From positions 1-20,936 of the forward strand of contig DUUA01000002.1 in assembly GCA_012841765.1 (NCBI GenBank): a stretch of 20,936 bases of DNA, written 5' to 3'. The stretch comes from Acholeplasmataceae bacterium. Lineage in GTDB: Bacteria; Bacillota_I; Bacilli_A; ML615J-28; CAG-698. The notes beneath the pieces are model-generated. The model did no database searches. It saw only the letters and a list, made by a program, of their open reading frames with translations, and was not told the DNA's origin. This document shows, piece after piece, positions 16,590 to 20,936 of the stretch (positions within the stretch are counted from its first letter, which is position 1; every line of letters begins with the position of its first letter). The translations under genes and the position numbers were made by a program.

Positions 16590-16624
16590 AAAACAAAAAA
16601 AGACTACATTTTAGTAGTCTTTTT
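16590..16624 (-). terminator. Hairpin terminator of the tilS-hpt-ftsH-rqcP unit
   Basis: An 11-bp stem (16597-16607 with 16614-16624) encloses a 6-nt loop that contains the rqcP TAA stop codon (16611-16613). On the minus strand it is followed by a long T-tract (seven T's, G, five T's). It is a strong intrinsic terminator separating the housekeeping unit from maf. Confidence 0.85.
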
Positions 16625-16871
16625 CTTTTGCTTCAATCAATTCATACATTTCTAAAGCATCTTCTTTTTTAGTGCTAGAAATAATTTCCTTGATTTTTAT
16701 CTTAACAATTTTTTTAAAATAATTAATTTCAATAATATCGCCAACTTCTACATTAGTACTTGGCTTTGCAATTTTTCCATTTACATAAATTTTATCACTA
16801 TCAGATGCTTCTTTAGCAACACTTCTTCTTTTAATAATTCGTGATACTTTCAAAAATTTATCAAGTCGCAT
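16611..16871 (-). CDS. rqcP: S4-domain RNA-binding protein, RqcP/HslR type
   Basis: This 86-residue protein is exactly the size of Bacillus subtilis RqcP (YabO), which helps RqcH add C-terminal alanine tails to nascent chains on stalled 50S subunits. The S4 RNA-binding domain fills the N-terminal two thirds: MRLDKFLKVSRIIKRR (1-16), then KIYVNGKIAKPSTNVEVGD (27-45). The C-terminal tail is charged. The ATG lies 1 nt after the ftsH stop, and the last codons form part of the terminator hairpin. HslR is the related name for proteobacterial members; the Bacillota context favours RqcP. Confidence 0.88.
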   Translation of the reverse strand: MRLDKFLKVSRIIKRRSVAKEASDSDKIYVNGKIAKPSTNVEVGDIIEINYFKKIVKIKIKEIISSTKKEDALEMYELIEAKEKDY

Positions 16872-16872
16872 C

Positions 16873-18915
16873 TTATTTACTCTTATCTTCTGGAGATTCT
16901 ATTTCTTTCTCTTCTACTTTTTCTTCTTCAGCTTTAGCTTCTTGAGATTTCTTTAGTTCAGTCATTGCTTCTAATTGTTTTTGGTAAATATCTTGAAGTT
17001 CTTCTTCTTTTGCTTTCGCAATTCTTTCAGCTTCATCTTTAGCCTTTTTCTTTTCCCACCAAGTTATTTTGCCTGTTCCAACAAGTTCATAGATATCTTC
17101 TTTTGTTAGAGTTTCAATTTCATATAAATGTTTTGCAATTAAAATTAGTAAGTCTTTATGTTCAGTTAATACTTTAGTAGCTAGTTTATGACTCTCTTCA
17201 ATGATAGATTGAACTTCTTTATCAATTTCTAAAGCAACTTGATCCGAAAAGTTTTTATCAGACATATAATCTCTACCTAAGAAAACAGATTGATCTCCTC
17301 TTTCATACTGAATCGGCCCTAGTTTACTCATCCCATATTGAGTTACCATTGCTCTAGCAATAAATGTTGCTTTTTGAATATCGTTACTCGCGCCAGTACT
17401 TATATCATTTTGCATGATTTCTTCAGCAACTCGCCCTCCAAGTAACCCAGTAATAGTATCAATTAATCCTTTTCTTGTTTGTAAGAACGTTTCTTCTTCC
17501 GGAGTCATCATTGAATAACCACCAGCATCTCCACGCGGAACAATTGTAACTTTTTGAACAATGTCTGCTTTTTCTAGCTTAACGCCTAAAACAGCATGTC
17601 CAGCTTCGTGATATGCAACAGTCCATTTTTCATTAACTGTATATTTTCTGCTTCTTTTAGCTGGTCCCATTAAAACCCTATCAATTGCTTCGTCGATATC
17701 ATAAATCTTAATTTCTTTACGATTTTCTCTTGCAGCAAGTAATGCAGCTTCATTCATTAAATTTTCTAAATCAGCACCACTAAATCCTGGAGTTCTTTTT
17801 GCTATATCATTATATATAATTTTACTAGAAACTTTTTTATTTCTTGCATGAACTTGTAAAATTGCTTCTCTTCCTCTTACATCAGGTAGAGAAATTCTAA
17901 TTTGTCTATCAAAACGACCTGGTCTAAGTAAAGCTGGATCAAGTACGTCTGCTCTATTTGTAGCAGCCATAACAATAACTCCAGAATTCTCTTCAAATCC
18001 GTCCATTTCAACTAATAATTGGTTTAATGTTTGCTCGCGCTCATCATGTCCACCACCAAGTCCTGCACCTCTTTGACGACCAACAGCATCAATTTCATCG
18101 ATAAATAAAATACATGGTGCATTTTGTTTTGCTGTTTTAAACATATCTCTAACACGACTAGCTCCAACACCAACAAACATCTCTACAAAATCTGAACCAG
18201 AAATTGAGAAAAATGGTACTTTAGCTTCTCCAGCAACAGCACGAGCTATTAAAGTCTTACCAGTTCCTGGAAGTCCAATTAATAGTACTCCCTTAGGAAT
18301 TCTTGCTCCGATATCAAAATACTTTTTTGGAGTTTTTAAAAAATCAATTATCTCCGTCATTTCTTCTTTTTCTTCATCACAACCAGCAACATCTTTAAAA
18401 GTTGTTTTGCTTTTTTTACTTAAAATAGCTTTGCTTTTACCAAAATCAAAAGCCTGCTTATTAGCTCCGCCACCCATTGAAGATTTTGATAAAAAATATA
18501 GAGCACCACCAATTAATAATATTGGCATAACTCCCCAAATAATAATACTAAACCAATTAAAATTAGAAACCGTCTTAAAATCAATTTTTGTGTTAGGACC
18601 AAATTCTTTTGAAAGTAGATGAAATTCATCTTTTGGTACGTTAACAACAAACATAACAGTTTCACCAGTTCCATCCAAATAAGTTCCCGTTATTTTGTAA
18701 AGCGAATCATTATCGCCTGTATAAGGAGATGCATATATCTCCGTAAAAGATTCGGGAGCTCCGCCTACTCGAGCCCTAAACTCTGTTATCGTTAATTTTG
18801 TTGGTTGATTTGTGATATTTCCAATAAATAAAAACAAACCAGGAATCAACAATATTAAAAGTAAAATAAGGGCGAGGTTGGATCTTTTAAATTTTTGTTC
18901 TTTTTTCTTTGCCAT
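16873..18915 (-). CDS. ftsH: ATP-dependent zinc metalloprotease FtsH
   Basis: A membrane-anchored AAA+ protease that degrades misfolded membrane proteins and regulators. It has 680 residues: TM1 at about 13-32, an extracytoplasmic loop, TM2 at about 121-142, then the AAA+ module. Walker A is GLPGTGKT (214-221; Leu215 replaces the common Pro), the pore loop MFVGVGAS is at 246-253, Walker B ILFIDEID at 269-276, and the second region of homology [18 protein letters not shown] at 320-337. The protease site is HEAGH (436-440), with the third zinc ligand Asp512 in [10 protein letters not shown]. The tail is highly charged and Lys/Glu rich. An in-frame TAA just before the ATG fixes the start, yet the only good ribosome site lies 23 nt upstream. 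Gene order tilS-hpt-ftsH is conserved in Bacillota. Confidence 0.98.
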   Translation of the reverse strand: MAKKKEQKFKRSNLALILLLILLIPGLFLFIGNITNQPTKLTITEFRARVGGAPESFTEIYASPYTGDNDSLYKITGTYLDGTGETVMFVVNVPKDEFHLLSKEFGPNTKIDFKTVSNFNWFSIIIWGVMPILLIGGALYFLSKSSMGGGANKQAFDFGKSKAILSKKSKTTFKDVAGCDEEKEEMTEIIDFLKTPKKYFDIGARIPKGVLLIGLPGTGKTLIARAVAGEAKVPFFSISGSDFVEMFVGVGASRVRDMFKTAKQNAPCILFIDEIDAVGRQRGAGLGGGHDEREQTLNQLLVEMDGFEENSGVIVMAATNRADVLDPALLRPGRFDRQIRISLPDVRGREAILQVHARNKKVSSKIIYNDIAKRTPGFSGADLENLMNEAALLAARENRKEIKIYDIDEAIDRVLMGPAKRSRKYTVNEKWTVAYHEAGHAVLGVKLEKADIVQKVTIVPRGDAGGYSMMTPEEETFLQTRKGLIDTITGLLGGRVAEEIMQNDISTGASNDIQKATFIARAMVTQYGMSKLGPIQYERGDQSVFLGRDYMSDKNFSDQVALEIDKEVQSIIEESHKLATKVLTEHKDLLILIAKHLYEIETLTKEDIYELVGTGKITWWEKKKAKDEAERIAKAKEEELQDIYQKQLEAMTELKKSQEAKAEEEKVEEKEIESPEDKSK

Positions 18916-18937
18916 AATTTATTCTGCTAAAAAAGCG

Positions 18938-18945
18938 TCTCCTTT
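18938..18945 (-). promoter_or_regulatory. Distant ribosome binding site upstream of ftsH
   Basis: AAAGGAGA lies 22-23 nt before the ftsH ATG, much more than the usual 5-10 nt. A 3-bp hairpin with a five-base loop (18926-18936) sits between them and could shorten the effective distance. An in-frame TAA directly upstream of the ATG rules out an earlier start. Confidence 0.45.
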
Positions 18946-18951
18946 ATAATA

Positions 18952-19491
18952 TTATTTCATATAAACAGAGGGTTTTAAAACCCCCACATAATCTAAATTT
19001 CGATATAATTCATTATAATCTAATCCGAAACCAATAACAAATTTATTAGGAATACTAAACCCGATATATTTTGGAGTAAGTTCTTTAACAACTCTTCCTT
19101 CAACTTTATCAAGTAAGGTAACAATCTCGATACTATTTGGTTTCCGTTCCTTTAATACTTCAATTACTTTCATTAAAGTAAGTCCACTATCAACTATATC
19201 CTCTACAATCAAAATATCTCTTCCAGAGATATCTGTAGCTAAATCCGACTTAATATTTACTTTACCAGTTGATTCAGTACCTAAATAACTAGAAACTTTC
19301 ATAAAGTCAATTTCCATCGGGCAATCTATATATTTAATAAGCTCCGCCATAAACGGAATAGATCCTTTTAATAACCCAATTAATATTGGTGTTTTCAATT
19401 TGTAATCACTTGTAATTGTGCGACCAAGCTCCTTGCTTCTTCCGACAATTTCTTGATGATTCAGTAAAATTTCTTCAACAAAACAATCCAT
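18952..19491 (-). CDS. hpt: Hypoxanthine(-guanine) phosphoribosyltransferase
   Basis: A purine-salvage enzyme joining hypoxanthine or guanine to PRPP to make IMP or GMP. The protein has 179 residues, the usual size. The PPi-binding loop LLKGS is at 40-44, the flexible-loop region SSYLGTEST at 67-75, the PRPP-binding motif IVEDIVDSGLTL at 95-106, and the purine-binding tail FVIGFGLDYNELYRNL at 151-166. It starts 6 nt after tilS with an AGGAGA ribosome site and stops 36 nt before ftsH. In Bacillus the same three genes are adjacent, and Hpt and TilS together are reported to activate ftsH there. Confidence 0.96.
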   Translation of the reverse strand: MDCFVEEILLNHQEIVGRSKELGRTITSDYKLKTPILIGLLKGSIPFMAELIKYIDCPMEIDFMKVSSYLGTESTGKVNIKSDLATDISGRDILIVEDIVDSGLTLMKVIEVLKERKPNSIEIVTLLDKVEGRVVKELTPKYIGFSIPNKFVIGFGLDYNELYRNLDYVGVLKPSVYMK

Positions 19492-19497
19492 TTTCTA

Positions 19498-20826
19498 TTA
19501 TTCTCCTGTATTTATTTTCAAAACAATATTGCAATCTTTTATTTCTTTTAAATAAAAACTTTTCTTAAGTCCTATAACTGCAAGTATTTTTTGATTTTTA
19601 TCTTCTAAAATTAAAATTTTCTCTCTTTTGGAAATACCAATTTTTTCATCTATTAATAAATCTTTTACTTTCTTTTCCCCAGCGGTTAGCTTAATTTTAT
19701 CTCCCGGCTTTCTACTGCGTAGAGTAACCGGTAGCATATTAATATTATAACATATTTCATTAGATTTTAATACGTTTTTACACTCAATTGATTGACAGAA
19801 AACACTAATATTGTCACAATAATAATGTTTATTAACGCAATCAATTACTAAATGAATATTAGTAGGTTCTATTAAGCCTTCTTTTATAATAATGTTATTA
19901 TACTCTTTATAAAATGTAAAACTATTGCCAATAAAAGATTTAATATTTGCTTTATTAGAATTAATTAAAGAAATGATTTCTTTAATGGCTTCTTTACTTA
20001 AATTATATTTCTTTAATACTGCAAATAATATTTCAATTTGTAAAAAAACATCATTTGCTAAAAAACTTTTTTTACTGAATTCAATATCATTATTTATAGA
20101 TACATAATTGTTAACATATTCATCAACCTTTTCTTCAACTAATTTCCATGCCCCTTTAATGTTATTTGCAAACTCTTTAAACTTAATATTAGCATCATCT
20201 TTTATTGCAAATATCGGTGGAATAACTTCATGTCTTATTTTGTTTCTTGTATAATAATCTTCATAATTAGTTTCATCTTCAAAATATGTTATCTCTTCTT
20301 TATCAGCGTAATTAACAATTGTTTCTTTTAAAATCTCTAATAAAGGCCTAATTACTAAGTAATTATTTCTTTTAATAATAGGATTAATACCTGAATATCC
20401 CAAAAGATTTGAACCTCTTAAAATCCTCATCATAATTGTTTCCATATTATCGTTAGCATGATGAGCAAGAGCTAAATATTCAGCATTTTCTATTTTTATT
20501 ATTTCGTCAAAAAATAAATATCTTTCATTTCTAGCTTCTGATTGAAAGTTTTCATCATCATCTATATCATTTAATCTTTTTATATAATATTTGATATTAT
20601 TTTTTTCACAAAAACTAACAATATATTTTTCTTCTTCCATTGATTGTGTTCTTTTTAAATGGTTAACATGAGCACAAATAACATTCAAAACATATTGTTT
20701 TTTTAATTTTAAAAAAAGATTTAAAAGAACCATTGAATCAACACCTGTTGATGTTGCAACAACAACAGATTTATTATTTAACTTTAATTTATTCTCTTTA
20801 AAAAAATTAATTATTACATTTTCCAT
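19498..20826 (-). CDS. tilS: tRNA(Ile)-lysidine synthase
   Basis: It modifies the wobble cytidine of the CAU-anticodon isoleucine tRNA to lysidine with ATP and lysine, so that AUA is read as isoleucine. The 442-residue protein has the PP-loop ATPase motif as STGVDS (26-31), where SGGxDS is more usual; the STG form occurs in other low-GC Gram-positive TilS. HVNH (53-56) and AHHANDNMET (121-130) complete the N-terminal domain. The C-terminal domain includes LRSRKPGDKI (369-378). AUA codons are common here, fitting an essential gene. It follows a good promoter and a GGGAG ribosome site and is the first visible gene of the unit. Confidence 0.95.
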   Translation of the reverse strand: MENVIINFFKENKLKLNNKSVVVATSTGVDSMVLLNLFLKLKKQYVLNVICAHVNHLKRTQSMEEEKYIVSFCEKNNIKYYIKRLNDIDDDENFQSEARNERYLFFDEIIKIENAEYLALAHHANDNMETIMMRILRGSNLLGYSGINPIIKRNNYLVIRPLLEILKETIVNYADKEEITYFEDETNYEDYYTRNKIRHEVIPPIFAIKDDANIKFKEFANNIKGAWKLVEEKVDEYVNNYVSINNDIEFSKKSFLANDVFLQIEILFAVLKKYNLSKEAIKEIISLINSNKANIKSFIGNSFTFYKEYNNIIIKEGLIEPTNIHLVIDCVNKHYYCDNISVFCQSIECKNVLKSNEICYNINMLPVTLRSRKPGDKIKLTAGEKKVKDLLIDEKIGISKREKILILEDKNQKILAVIGLKKSFYLKEIKDCNIVLKINTGE

Positions 20827-20851
20827 TAGTTGTTTTCTCCCATTCTAAATT

Positions 20852-20880
20852 ATTATATACTATTTGCTTAATTCTTTCAA
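20852..20880 (-). promoter_or_regulatory. Sigma-A-type promoter of tilS-hpt-ftsH-rqcP
   Basis: On the minus strand TTGAAA (20880-20875) and TATAAT (20857-20852) are separated by exactly 17 nt, a near-consensus vegetative promoter. It lies about 25 nt before the tilS ATG, with GGGAG in between. The remaining sequence to the window end (20881-20936) is AT-rich and shows no gene. Confidence 0.8.
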
Positions 20881-20936
20881 TAAAGAAAAAGTTACAATAT
20901 CTTTATATTTATCAAATTAAGAAATATCTAAAAACA

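Noticed and set aside
18253..18276. Walker A of FtsH reading GLPGTGKT
   Set aside because: The lysine and threonine needed for ATP binding are kept, and the second position tolerates change; all other FtsH motifs are intact.
20738..20755. Altered PP-loop (STGVDS) in TilS as a sign of a broken gene
   Set aside because: The reading frame is intact, the other TilS motifs are present, and STG forms occur in other low-GC Gram-positive TilS proteins.

Overview
The window is low-GC DNA with every convincing gene on the minus strand, packed almost end to end. The standard genetic code is in use: oraE, orr, ortA and oraS end in TGA, and tryptophan is TGG. The tilS-hpt-ftsH order, an S4-domain RqcP, a lipoprotein with a lipobox, an alanine racemase and a peptidoglycan amidase point to a walled, low-GC Bacillota (Bacilli-like, perhaps near the Erysipelotrichales or the RF39/Izemoplasma lineages). 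The clostridial-type ornithine pathway indicates an anaerobe that ferments amino acids. The lineage is inference; the family calls rest on visible motifs.

Layout in the direction of transcription (high to low coordinates). (1) 20880-16597 is a housekeeping unit: a sigma-A-type promoter, then tilS, hpt, ftsH and rqcP, ending in a hairpin terminator whose loop contains the rqcP stop codon. (2) 16583-10960 is a second unit: maf, a 1317-residue amidase lipoprotein and ord (2,4-diaminopentanoate dehydrogenase), ending in a strong hairpin just after ord. (3) 10960-20 is a ten-gene run: ortA, ortB, oraS, oraE, a MutL/GlmL-like ATPase, orr, alr, arcA, arcB and arcC. Its genes overlap or lie at most 12 nt apart, and it ends in a bidirectional terminator at the window edge.

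Together ord and the third unit describe a complete catabolic route. ArcA, ArcB and ArcC turn arginine into ornithine, ammonia, CO2 and ATP. Orr makes D-ornithine, OraSE (B12 and PLP) makes 2,4-diaminopentanoate, Ord oxidises it to 2-amino-4-oxopentanoate, and OrtAB cleaves that with CoA to acetyl-CoA and D-alanine. The alanine racemase in the same run is well placed to convert the D-alanine to L-alanine, and the MutL-like ATPase is likely a chaperone or reactivase for the B12 mutase. The most interesting points are this apparent single arginine-to-alanine/acetyl-CoA operon, the racemase with altered residues near its substrate entrance, the separation of ord from its partners by a terminator, and the large lipoprotein combining Ig-like repeats, an amidase, a lamin-tail-like region and an unrecognised C-terminal module.

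No RNA genes, mobile elements or CRISPR arrays were seen, and no stretch of 300 bases lacks a gene.
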